Assembly: GCA_002387205.1 (NCBI GenBank) | Contig: DGLA01000016.1 | Coordinates: 248,001-312,000, forward strand | DNA from: Stutzerimonas stutzeri | GTDB taxonomy: Bacteria; Pseudomonadota; Gammaproteobacteria; Pseudomonadales; Pseudomonadaceae | Length of the DNA: 64,000 nt | Direction of reading: 5' to 3' | Shown: positions 9,812 to 18,083 of the stretch, in pieces | Layout of the letters: every line of letters starts with the position of its first letter | Numbering within the stretch: position 1 is the stretch's first letter | Made by a program: the position numbers and the translations under genes | The notes under the pieces: generated by a model | Told to the model about the DNA's origin: nothing | Database searches by the model: none | What the model saw: the letters and a program-made list of their open reading frames with translations, nothing else

Positions 9812-10714
9812 TTATGCTTGGCCTGCTAGCTGCCTCGCTATTTTGCGGATGTCCTCTTGGCGGTACAGGCTGCCAGTCCAGTCTTCGGGAATTTCGCTAC
9901 TACCGTAATAGGCGCCCGCCAGTTGACCGCAGATCGCTGCGGTAGTGTCTGCGTCATCGCCTAGGTTGGCTGCGGCCAGGATTGCCGCTTCGAATGAATC
10001 GGTGTGCCAAAAGCACCACAGGGCAGCTTCCAGACTTTCCACCACATAGCCCGATCCAACGATTTCGTCTGCGGTTAAGTTTTTGAATCGCTGGTCTATG
10101 ATCCGCGCCGTGGAGTCGGGCATCTCGAAGTCGACTTCGTCTGGGAATAGGCTTGTCTTGTCCTGCTCACCAGCGAGCGCCCTGAGTAATACCAGGGCGA
10201 AGTACCGGCAGCACGCCAAGCACTCTGCGGAGGCATGCGTAGTGCTTGAGCTCAGCGTTGCGAAATCAATAGCGTCTTTGGGCCGGCGGGCGAAATACAT
10301 CGGGATAGGTGCTAGGCGCATCAGCGATCCGTTGCCGGAGGACGCCGAGTCGGTCGCGCCGCTGTGGGGTTCGCCTGTTCTTTGAAACCGAACAAGGGCG
10401 GCGGCAATTGTCTTGCCGATACCGAATGCGTGAGTACGGCACGAGTTGTGGCCTTCATTAGCCCAGCGCCAATAGTGTTGCATTTGGTCAAGCGCATCGA
10501 AACCATCGCATTCGATCAGGCTGTCAGCTAGGCACAGCGCCATAGCCGTGTCGTCTGTCCACTCCCCTTTGTTAAGCCGGAATTTCCCACCCCCGGTCAT
10601 TCCGGTGACAGGTTCAAATCTTCCCCGCGGCATGAATTCCACTGTGGCGCCCACCGCATCACCGCAGGCGAGTCCTAGCAGGCAACCCTCAAAACGGTCG
10701 ATGTCTAGATCCAT
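9812..10714 (-). CDS. ADP-ribosylglycohydrolase (DraG/ARH family)
   Basis: A 300-residue soluble enzyme. The start at 10714 (MDLDIDRFEG) has TAGGAG upstream and matches the normal family N-terminus, so a longer reading was rejected. Family motifs are GLACGDAVGATVEF near the N-terminus, WTDDTAMALCLADSL (metal-binding Asp pair) and LGDDADTTAAICGQLAGAYYG near residue 260, the second dinuclear-metal site. It should hydrolyse ADP-ribose from a modified protein or small molecule. It is divergent from hsdM across 256 bases. No ADP-ribosyltransferase is visible nearby, so its partner and role are open; such enzymes do occur in defence islands. Confidence 0.88.
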   Translation of the reverse strand: MDLDIDRFEGCLLGLACGDAVGATVEFMPRGRFEPVTGMTGGGKFRLNKGEWTDDTAMALCLADSLIECDGFDALDQMQHYWRWANEGHNSCRTHAFGIGKTIAAALVRFQRTGEPHSGATDSASSGNGSLMRLAPIPMYFARRPKDAIDFATLSSSTTHASAECLACCRYFALVLLRALAGEQDKTSLFPDEVDFEMPDSTARIIDQRFKNLTADEIVGSGYVVESLEAALWCFWHTDSFEAAILAAANLGDDADTTAAICGQLAGAYYGSSEIPEDWTGSLYRQEDIRKIARQLAGQA

Positions 10715-10970
10715 ATGCTGCGTTCTCCTAGGGTTGTGCTCATTTCGCCACTCGCATCGTTTGGTCAAAGCGTCTGGGGGCGTCTGACATGCTGGCTCAA
10801 TGAGGCCGAAGTGGATAATGTTCGCGGGTTAAGCGGCAGGTGAAGCAAGCTGATGTTCGCGAAATGCTGCAATCACTCATCCCTGCAGGCGCTCAAGCAC
10901 TCTCCATAATGGCAGAGCGAAAGGCAGCGCCTGCGTACTCACTTATTCGCGTCATGTTTTGGGGTTGTTC

Positions 10971-13454
10971 GTGGCTATCAAGAAATCCGACCTATATTCC
11001 TCCCTCTGGGCCTCGTGTGACGAGCTACGCGGGGGGATGGATGCCAGCCAGTACAAGGACTACGTCCTGTTCATGCTGTTCATTAAGTACATTTCCGACA
11101 AATACGGAAACTCGAACGATTTCGCTCCGCCTGTGACCATCCCATTTGGTGCCAGCTTCAAGGACATGGTCGTCCTCAAGGGTAAGCCCAACATTGGCGA
11201 GAAGATAAATACTCAGATCATCCAGCCTTTGATCGACGCGAACGCTCGGCTTGCTCGCAGCGACTTTCCTGACTTCAACGACCCCAACAAGTTGGGTGAG
11301 GGGAAGGATATGGTGGAAAGGCTGACCAACCTTGTGGCGATCTTCGAGAAGCCAGAACTGGATTTCTCAAAGAACCGCGCTGACAACGACGACATACTCG
11401 GTGACGCCTACGAATACCTCATGCGCCACTTCGCTACGCAGAGTGGTAAGAGTAAGGGTCAGTTCTACACGCCATCCGAGGTCAGCCGGATCATCGCGCA
11501 GGTCATAGGCATCAGCCCGGCCAATGCCTTAGCGTCGACTACCGTTTATGACCCGACTTGCGGGTCGGGATCGCTTCTGCTGAAAGTGGCCGACCAGGCT
11601 GGCAAGCACATCACCCTGGAAGGGCAGGAGATGGACGTGACCACTGCCGGTCTCGCCCGCATGAACATGATCCTGCACGACTTTCCTACCGCCAACATCC
11701 TGCAGGGCAACACGTTGTCCAATCCCAAGTTCAAGGATGACGAGCAGCTGCGTACATACGACTACGTGGTGGCGAATCCGCCATTCTCGGTTAAAACGTG
11801 GAGCGTCGGCCTATCGCCAGCTAATGATCCCTATCAGCGCTTTGCCTGGGGCGCCCCACCAGCCAAACAGGGTGACTACGCGTTTCTGCTGCATATCATC
11901 CGTTCGCTTAAAAGCACCGGCAAGGGGGCCTGCATCCTGCCGCACGGCGTGTTGTTTCGCGGCAATGCCGAGGCGGCTATACGTGAAAAGCTGGTGCGCT
12001 CGGGCTACCTCAAAGCGATCATCGGGCTGCCGGCTAACCTGTTTTTCGGAACAGGAATCCCCGCCTGCATTCTGGTGCTCGATAAGGAAAATGCCAGCGC
12101 TCGCAAAGGCATATTCATGATCGATGCATCCAAAGGATTCCTGAAGGACGGCCCGAAGAATCGCCTGCGCGACCAGGATGTCCACAGAATCGTCGATACT
12201 TTTAAGCGAATGGCCGAGGTTCCACGCTACGCCCGTATGGTCTCGTTTGACGAAATCAGCGACCCGAAGAACGACTTCAATCTCAACCTGCCGCGCTATA
12301 TCGATAGCACCGAGCCGGAGGATATTCAGGATATCGACGGCCACTTGCGCGGCGGCATCCCCGAGCGTGACATCGACGCTTTTGATAGCTACTGGCAGGT
12401 GATGCCTGCCCTGCGTGCGGCCTTGTTCAAACCCGCCAGCCATTCCGGTTATTTCGAGCTGGTCAGCCGCGACGTGAAGCCGGTGATTTTCGGCCACCCG
12501 CAGTTCACTGCGTTTAAGGCGGGTGTGGATACGCTGTTCAACCAGTGGCTGGCCAGCAGCACGCCGCAACTCAAAGGCTTTGCTGCGGATGCGCCCAGCA
12601 GCCATCCCAAGGAGTTGATCCTCAAGCTCTCCGAGGAACTGCTCAGCGCCTTTGCCAAAGCACCCTTGCTCGACCATTACGACATCTACCAGCACCTGAT
12701 GGACTACTGGGCCGAGACCATGCAGGACGACTGCTATCTGATCAGCTCCGATGGTTGGAAGGCAGGCGCTACTGTGCGTGAGATCCACAAGGTGAAGGAC
12801 AAGAACAACAAGCTGGTCTGGGCGGAAAAACACGACTACAGCCAGGGCAAGCGCCGCTTTAAATCTGACCTGATCCCGGTCGAGCTGCTGGTTGCCCGCT
12901 ACTTCAGCGCTGAGCGCAGCGCCATTGAAGAGCTGGAAACGGAGTTGGCCAGCATTGAGCAAAGCCTGAGCGAGCTGCTCGAAGAGCACAGCGGTGAGGA
13001 TGGCTCCCTCAGCGAAGTGATCGAAGGCGAGGGCGACAAGCAGAAAGTCACCACCAAAGCCATCAAGGCTCGCCAACGTGAGATTGATAACGACCCAGAC
13101 TATGAAGAAGAACTCAGGGTACTGGCTGAATACGCAAAGCTGCTCGACCAGCAAAGCACGCTTAAAGCCAAACTGAAAAAAGCCGAGGAAGACCTCGATA
13201 ACAAGATTCACACGAAATACCCGCAGCTGAGCGAAGCCGAAATCAAAACCCTGGTGGTGGACGATAAGTGGCTGGCCACTCTGGCCATTGCTGTACAGGG
13301 CGAGCTGGATCGTGTATCGCAAACCCTGACCGGGCGTATTCGTGAGCTGAGCGAGCGTTATGCCACGCCATTGCCGCAGCTTGCTGATGACGTCGCCACC
13401 CTGGCCAGTCGCGTGGACGAACATCTGAAAAAGATGGGGGCGGTATGGCAGTGA
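10971..13454 (+). CDS. hsdM: Type I restriction-modification methyltransferase subunit HsdM
   Basis: An 827-residue N6-adenine methyltransferase subunit. The start is taken as GTG at 10971 because MAIKKSDLYSSLWASCDELRGGMD is the usual N-terminus of this HsdM group; TTG at 10959 is an alternative. An N-terminal HsdM_N helical domain is followed by the AdoMet motif YDPTCGSGSLLLK near residue 192 and catalytic NPPF near 268. A long C-terminal extension (from about 540, charged and coiled-coil-like from 640) makes it much longer than the roughly 500-residue classical HsdM. It overlaps hsdS by ten bases. It methylates the target set by HsdS and is required for restriction too. Confidence 0.93.
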   Translation: MAIKKSDLYSSLWASCDELRGGMDASQYKDYVLFMLFIKYISDKYGNSNDFAPPVTIPFGASFKDMVVLKGKPNIGEKINTQIIQPLIDANARLARSDFPDFNDPNKLGEGKDMVERLTNLVAIFEKPELDFSKNRADNDDILGDAYEYLMRHFATQSGKSKGQFYTPSEVSRIIAQVIGISPANALASTTVYDPTCGSGSLLLKVADQAGKHITLEGQEMDVTTAGLARMNMILHDFPTANILQGNTLSNPKFKDDEQLRTYDYVVANPPFSVKTWSVGLSPANDPYQRFAWGAPPAKQGDYAFLLHIIRSLKSTGKGACILPHGVLFRGNAEAAIREKLVRSGYLKAIIGLPANLFFGTGIPACILVLDKENASARKGIFMIDASKGFLKDGPKNRLRDQDVHRIVDTFKRMAEVPRYARMVSFDEISDPKNDFNLNLPRYIDSTEPEDIQDIDGHLRGGIPERDIDAFDSYWQVMPALRAALFKPASHSGYFELVSRDVKPVIFGHPQFTAFKAGVDTLFNQWLASSTPQLKGFAADAPSSHPKELILKLSEELLSAFAKAPLLDHYDIYQHLMDYWAETMQDDCYLISSDGWKAGATVREIHKVKDKNNKLVWAEKHDYSQGKRRFKSDLIPVELLVARYFSAERSAIEELETELASIEQSLSELLEEHSGEDGSLSEVIEGEGDKQKVTTKAIKARQREIDNDPDYEEELRVLAEYAKLLDQQSTLKAKLKKAEEDLDNKIHTKYPQLSEAEIKTLVVDDKWLATLAIAVQGELDRVSQTLTGRIRELSERYATPLPQLADDVATLASRVDEHLKKMGAVWQ

Positions 13455-14686
13455 AGCCGGGCTATAAGCTGACGGAGGTGGGGGTTATTCCTGAAGAGTG
13501 GGAGGTGAAACCTCTCAAGCGCATATCGCCGAGCCAAAGTGTGGGCTTAGTTATCAACCCCTCCACGTACTTTGATAAAGCTGGCTCCGTGCCGCTCCTC
13601 GTTGGGTCAAATATTTCGGAAAATGCCATCGACTCAACGAAATCGAACCGCATCACGAAAGCAAGCAATGAGTTGCTGTCTGTGTCGCGTTTGGTAGCTG
13701 GTGATCTTGTAACCGTGCGAGTTGGTGAGCCAGGCATCACTGCAGTGATTCCTCCTGAGCTAGATGGATGCAATTGTGCATCAATGATGATCGTTCGGAG
13801 GCATCCGTCATTCGACTCGCGCTGGCTGTGCAGCATGATGAACTCGCGACACGGGCGTAAACAAGTTGAGCATGTGCAGTACGGTACGGCGCAGAAGCAG
13901 TTCAATATCAGCGATGCCGTCGAGTTCCTTTATCCAGTTCCTCCTCTCCCCGAGCAGCGCGCCATCGCGACGGTATTGAGTGATGTGGATGCTCTACTGG
14001 ATGCGTTGGAGCGGCTTCTCGCCAAGAAGCGCGACCTCAAGCATGCCGCTATGCAACAACTCCTCACCGGCCAAAACCGTCTACCCGGTTTCGATGGCGA
14101 GTGGGAAGTGATGCAATTGGGAGAAGTGGCGACCTTTCTTAAGGGAACAGGTCTACCGAAGAGCGCGCTTGTTCCTGACGGTAGAGATCTTTGCGTTCAC
14201 TACGGTGAGCTGTTCACTAGGTATCCAGAGACTATTGGCGAAATATTTAGCCGTACCAATGGTGTGGGTGATTCTTTCCGGTCTGTTGCAAACGACGTGT
14301 TAATGCCCACTTCGGATGTCACACCCAGAGGTTTGGCAAAAGCAAGCTGCGTCACAATTGATGGCGTCATCCTTGGCGGAGACATTCTTGTGATTCGCTC
14401 TGATAAGCAGCGAGTATTCGGGCCCTTCTTGAGTTACATCATTCGCCGAGAGGAGAGCCAGGTTCTTCGACTTGTTACCGGTTCTACGGTTTATCACCTT
14501 TATGGTTCGGAGATGAAGAAGTTTAGTTTTTCGTTGCCTCCCCTAACAGAACAAGTCGCCATAACTGCTGTGTTGTCCGATATGGCCGCCGAACTGGCAG
14601 TGCTTGAAAAGCGTCTAGCCAAAACCCGCGCCCTTAAGCAAGGCATGATGCAAGAACTGCTCACCGGAAGGACGCGCTTGGTATGA
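13445..14686 (+). CDS. hsdS: Type I restriction-modification specificity subunit HsdS
   Basis: A 413-residue subunit with two target-recognition domains (about 10-165 and 220-365). Each is followed by a conserved helical spacer: PPLPEQRAIATVLSDVDALLDALERLL and PPLTEQVAITAVLSDMAAELAVLEKRL, with QLLTGQNRL and ELLTGRTRL ends. The two halves recognise the two parts of a bipartite DNA target. Base composition in the recognition domains is visibly more AT-rich than in hsdM, as expected for these exchangeable domains. The stop overlaps the start of the DUF262 gene (ATGA), so all are in one operon. Confidence 0.93.
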   Translation: MAVKPGYKLTEVGVIPEEWEVKPLKRISPSQSVGLVINPSTYFDKAGSVPLLVGSNISENAIDSTKSNRITKASNELLSVSRLVAGDLVTVRVGEPGITAVIPPELDGCNCASMMIVRRHPSFDSRWLCSMMNSRHGRKQVEHVQYGTAQKQFNISDAVEFLYPVPPLPEQRAIATVLSDVDALLDALERLLAKKRDLKHAAMQQLLTGQNRLPGFDGEWEVMQLGEVATFLKGTGLPKSALVPDGRDLCVHYGELFTRYPETIGEIFSRTNGVGDSFRSVANDVLMPTSDVTPRGLAKASCVTIDGVILGGDILVIRSDKQRVFGPFLSYIIRREESQVLRLVTGSTVYHLYGSEMKKFSFSLPPLTEQVAITAVLSDMAAELAVLEKRLAKTRALKQGMMQELLTGRTRLV

Positions 14687-16098
14687 CCGACTTGGGCATG
14701 GATGCAAAACAAGCGCAGCAGGCCACCGAACTCTCCAGCACGATTATCAGCGTGTATGACTTGCTCATGGACCCGGCGCTGGAAATTCCCCAGTACCAGC
14801 GCCCGCACAAATGGGCCGGCAAGCATATCAACCAGTTGTTCTCTGATATCGCCATCCACAAGGACAAGTCGGCTTACCGCCTGGGCACCATCGTGTTTCA
14901 CCGGGAGGGTGAGAAAAAGAACATCGTCGATGGGCAGCAGCGCACCATCAGCCTGCTGCTGGCGGCCCGTGCACTCATTGAGCGTACGAGCAAGAAGGAA
15001 GACAAGCTTAAGCGTAAAGACTTGCAAGACCAGTTAGACGAGCTTGGGCGGGTGATGGTCAACCCCAGCTTTACCAGCGAGATCTCGCAAAAGAACATCC
15101 ACAGCAATTACCTTGAGGTGGCCCGCATCGTCTCCCGTGCGGACTTTACCGAGGCGCATATCGACTTCTTCCTGAACAAGTGCCAGGTCGTAGCGGTGGC
15201 GTTGACGGATGTGTCCGAGGCCTTCCAGTTCTTCGACTCGCAGAATGCGCGGGGCCGCGATCTGGAGCCCCATGATCTGCTCAAGGCCTACCACCTGCGT
15301 GAGTTCAGCCCGTGTGATGAGCCGTTGAAGGCGGCTACGGTGGCCCGTTGGGAGAGCAGTGATACCAAGGAGCTGGCCACGCTGTTCTCGCAGTACCTGT
15401 ACCGCATCCGCAATTGGTCAAAAGGGGTGTCGGCCCGTTACTTCAGCAAGGACGACAGCGACCTATTCAAAGGCGTGAATATCGATACGGTGGCCAGCTA
15501 CCCCTATGTGGAGCAGCTGCGCATCGCCCACCATTTTGTTGACCAATATAACGGGCAATACGAGCGTAAGATCGACTCGCGTGAGATGGGTTTTCCCTTC
15601 CACCTGGACCAGATAATCATCAATGGCCGGCGCTTTTTCGAGCTGGTAAGCCATTACCAGGGCAAGGTGGCGCGGATCAGCGCAGAGTCCTGGAATGGGC
15701 ATGAACTGGTGGGGGCCGCAGGCCTGGATGGCTATGCGAAAAAAATCATGGATGTTCTCAACAACTATCCGGCTAGAACCCGCACGGGCGATTCCTACGT
15801 ACGGGCGATGTTCGATTGCCTGTTGATCTACTACATCGACAAGTTTGGCCAAGCGGAGCTGTCCCGGGCCATTGAGAAGACTTTCATCTGGGCCTACAGC
15901 CTGCGCCTGCAAATGCAGGTCGTGCAGCTGGCCAGCATGGATAACCACGTGCTGGCGAACAATCTGTTCAGGCTGATCAAGGATGCCACTCGCCCAGCGG
16001 ACTTTATCAACTGCAGCCTGCCGGTCGCCAGTGGTAAGAAGTCCACCAAGACTGGGGAGATCGAGGCGCTATTCAGGGAGATGAAATACTATGAGTGA
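14683..16098 (+). CDS. DUF262 (GmrS/ParB-like NTPase) protein inside the type I operon
   Basis: A 471-residue protein of the DUF262 family, the ParB-like NTP-binding domain of GmrSD type IV restriction enzymes. Visible hallmarks are IPQYQRPHKW near residue 35, IVDGQQR near 81 and FDSQNARGRDLEPHDLLKAYHL in the middle. No C-terminal DUF1524/HNH nuclease motif is apparent, so it resembles a GmrS-only partner. It overlaps hsdS by four bases and the next gene by eight. Its placement between hsdS and hsdR suggests it works with the restriction complex or is a co-inherited second restriction module; target (for example modified cytosine) is unknown. Confidence 0.8.
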   Translation: MTDLGMDAKQAQQATELSSTIISVYDLLMDPALEIPQYQRPHKWAGKHINQLFSDIAIHKDKSAYRLGTIVFHREGEKKNIVDGQQRTISLLLAARALIERTSKKEDKLKRKDLQDQLDELGRVMVNPSFTSEISQKNIHSNYLEVARIVSRADFTEAHIDFFLNKCQVVAVALTDVSEAFQFFDSQNARGRDLEPHDLLKAYHLREFSPCDEPLKAATVARWESSDTKELATLFSQYLYRIRNWSKGVSARYFSKDDSDLFKGVNIDTVASYPYVEQLRIAHHFVDQYNGQYERKIDSREMGFPFHLDQIIINGRRFFELVSHYQGKVARISAESWNGHELVGAAGLDGYAKKIMDVLNNYPARTRTGDSYVRAMFDCLLIYYIDKFGQAELSRAIEKTFIWAYSLRLQMQVVQLASMDNHVLANNLFRLIKDATRPADFINCSLPVASGKKSTKTGEIEALFREMKYYE

Positions 16099-18064
16099 GG
16101 CGATCATCCAGCTTTCCATCCAGCGGCTGCTCAGCGGGAATGTTGAGTACGTTATCCCGATGTATCAGCGCAATTACGCCTGGGAAGAGGGTGAGATCAC
16201 CCAGCTGATTCAGGACGTTATCGACTACCTGCCGAAGTCCGGCGATAAAGCGCGTAACTACTACATTGGCAGTCTGGTGGTGTATGAGCGACCAGACACT
16301 AAAACGCCGGTATTTGAGACAATTGATGGTCAGCAGCGACTGACAACGCTGTCGTTGCTGACGTCCTATCTGAAGAACACCCAGGCTGCCGACCTCGACT
16401 GGTATTCAAATCTGAGTATCCACTTCGATAGCCGCGAGCATTCGCGCGCCACCTTTGCGGCCATCTTCGAGGGTCGCTTCAAAGATGACCCTGCCGAGAT
16501 GCTGGCTGAAAAGCAGATCAATACCGGCATCCTCAATGGCTATCGGCTGATCCAGAAGGTCTTGCCGCAGAAGCTCAAAGAGAATGGGGTTTCAGCGCAG
16601 CAGTTTGCGGATTTCCTGTTTCGTTATGTGCAGATCATGCGGGTGAAGGTGCCGGCGGATACGGACTTGAACCATTACTTTGAAATTATGAACAACCGCG
16701 GTGAGCAGCTGGAAAAGCACGAGGTGCTCAAGGCGCGGATGATGGAGAAGCTGCAGGGTTGCCATCAGAGCCAGAACTGCTTGCACACCGTATGGGAAGC
16801 CTGCGCGAATATGGAGCGCTATGTGCAGATGGGCTTCACGCCCGGCCAGCGCGGCAGCATTTTTGGTGAAAAGGATTGGGGGCGGTTCGAGCCAGCGGAC
16901 TTTAATGAGCTGACCGCTGCGCTGCACCGTACGCAAGAGGTGGCCTACAAGGAGGGTGCTTCGTTGTCCCTCATGGACATCATTGACGGACCCCCGGTTA
17001 GCGCGGAAAAGCCCGATAGTGGTGAAGATGCGCCCGAGCGGTTTAACACGGTGATTAACTTCCCCAACTTTTTGCTGCATGTGCTGCGTGTGGATACGCA
17101 AGCGGATATCCCACTGGATGACAAACAGCTGCTTGATACGTTTGACACCCATGTTCTGAAACAGTCAGACCCGGCTGCTGCGGTGAAGCGTTTTATCTTC
17201 AGCCTGCTGCGCTGTAAGTACCTGTTTGACCAGTACGTGATCAAGCGCGAGTCCATCAAGGGTGCCGATGGTTGGAGCCTTAAACGCTTCAAATGGAACG
17301 AGGGCGGTGAGCGCAGCCGAGTAGGTCGCGGCAGCTATGTGAATAGCTTCGGCGAAGAAGAGGGCAGCGAAGGCATCAACCGTCGCATTTTGATGCTGCT
17401 TTCAGCGTTCCATGTATCCACGCCAACGTTGGTTTACAAGCATTGGCTGAATGCGGCGCTGTATTACCTCTTTCACGCTGAGCAGGTTGAGGCTCGGGCC
17501 TATCTGCAGCATATGGAGTCAGTCGCGAAGGCCTTTGTTTTTGACCGTTTTCTGGCTCCCGAGGCCGGCTTGGAATACTTTGCGATGGTTTACGGGAACA
17601 AGTGTATCTGTCAGGCCCGTCGCGAAGGCGTAACGGCAGAGACGCTGGAACCGCGCTTGAGCTTCGGCAATATCGAAAACAACCTGGTGTTCAACTTCCT
17701 GGATTACCTGCTGTGGCTTGAGCATCAGGGTGATGAAAAGGTGAAGCTTTACGAGTTCACCTTCCGTAGTTCGGTGGAGCACTACTACCCGCAGCATCCA
17801 TTGCCGGGGCATGCTCCGCTCGATGCCGAGGTTCTGAACTCGTTTGGCAACCTATGCCTGATCAGCCATGACAAGAACTCTCGTCTCAGCAATTTCATGC
17901 CGACGGCAAAGAAAGAGTTTTATCAGAGCAACAGCATCGACAGTATTAAGCAGCACCTGATGATGAAGGCCGAACCCTGGGATGCTCAGGCCATACGTGA
18001 GCATTACCAGCAAATGATGGACGTGCTGCTGAAGAGCCTCGCCGGCAAACACGAGACCGAGTAA
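16091..18064 (+). CDS. DUF262 plus DUF1524 (GmrSD-like) protein inside the type I operon
   Basis: A 657-residue protein combining DUF262 at the N-terminus (IPMYQRNYAWE near residue 23, TIDGQQRLTTLSLL near 77, FEIMNNRGEQLEKHEVLKARMM near 198) with a C-terminal DUF1524 region (VEHYYPQHP near 562, NSFGNLCLIS near 583, KNSRLSN near 595). The DUF1524 part is the His-Asn-type nuclease of GmrD, so this looks like a complete fused GmrSD-type restriction enzyme. It overlaps the preceding DUF262 gene and is followed by hsdR after 19 bases. GmrSD enzymes cut modified phage DNA; whether this one does is untested. Confidence 0.82.
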   Translation: MSEAIIQLSIQRLLSGNVEYVIPMYQRNYAWEEGEITQLIQDVIDYLPKSGDKARNYYIGSLVVYERPDTKTPVFETIDGQQRLTTLSLLTSYLKNTQAADLDWYSNLSIHFDSREHSRATFAAIFEGRFKDDPAEMLAEKQINTGILNGYRLIQKVLPQKLKENGVSAQQFADFLFRYVQIMRVKVPADTDLNHYFEIMNNRGEQLEKHEVLKARMMEKLQGCHQSQNCLHTVWEACANMERYVQMGFTPGQRGSIFGEKDWGRFEPADFNELTAALHRTQEVAYKEGASLSLMDIIDGPPVSAEKPDSGEDAPERFNTVINFPNFLLHVLRVDTQADIPLDDKQLLDTFDTHVLKQSDPAAAVKRFIFSLLRCKYLFDQYVIKRESIKGADGWSLKRFKWNEGGERSRVGRGSYVNSFGEEEGSEGINRRILMLLSAFHVSTPTLVYKHWLNAALYYLFHAEQVEARAYLQHMESVAKAFVFDRFLAPEAGLEYFAMVYGNKCICQARREGVTAETLEPRLSFGNIENNLVFNFLDYLLWLEHQGDEKVKLYEFTFRSSVEHYYPQHPLPGHAPLDAEVLNSFGNLCLISHDKNSRLSNFMPTAKKEFYQSNSIDSIKQHLMMKAEPWDAQAIREHYQQMMDVLLKSLAGKHETE

Positions 18065-18083
18065 ACCCTGCAGGATGCACCTG

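Noticed and set aside
11811..13424. Large open frame on the minus strand across hsdM (537 codons)
   Set aside because: It is the shadow of hsdM: it covers the methyltransferase motifs on the other strand and has no recognisable domain or ribosome site.
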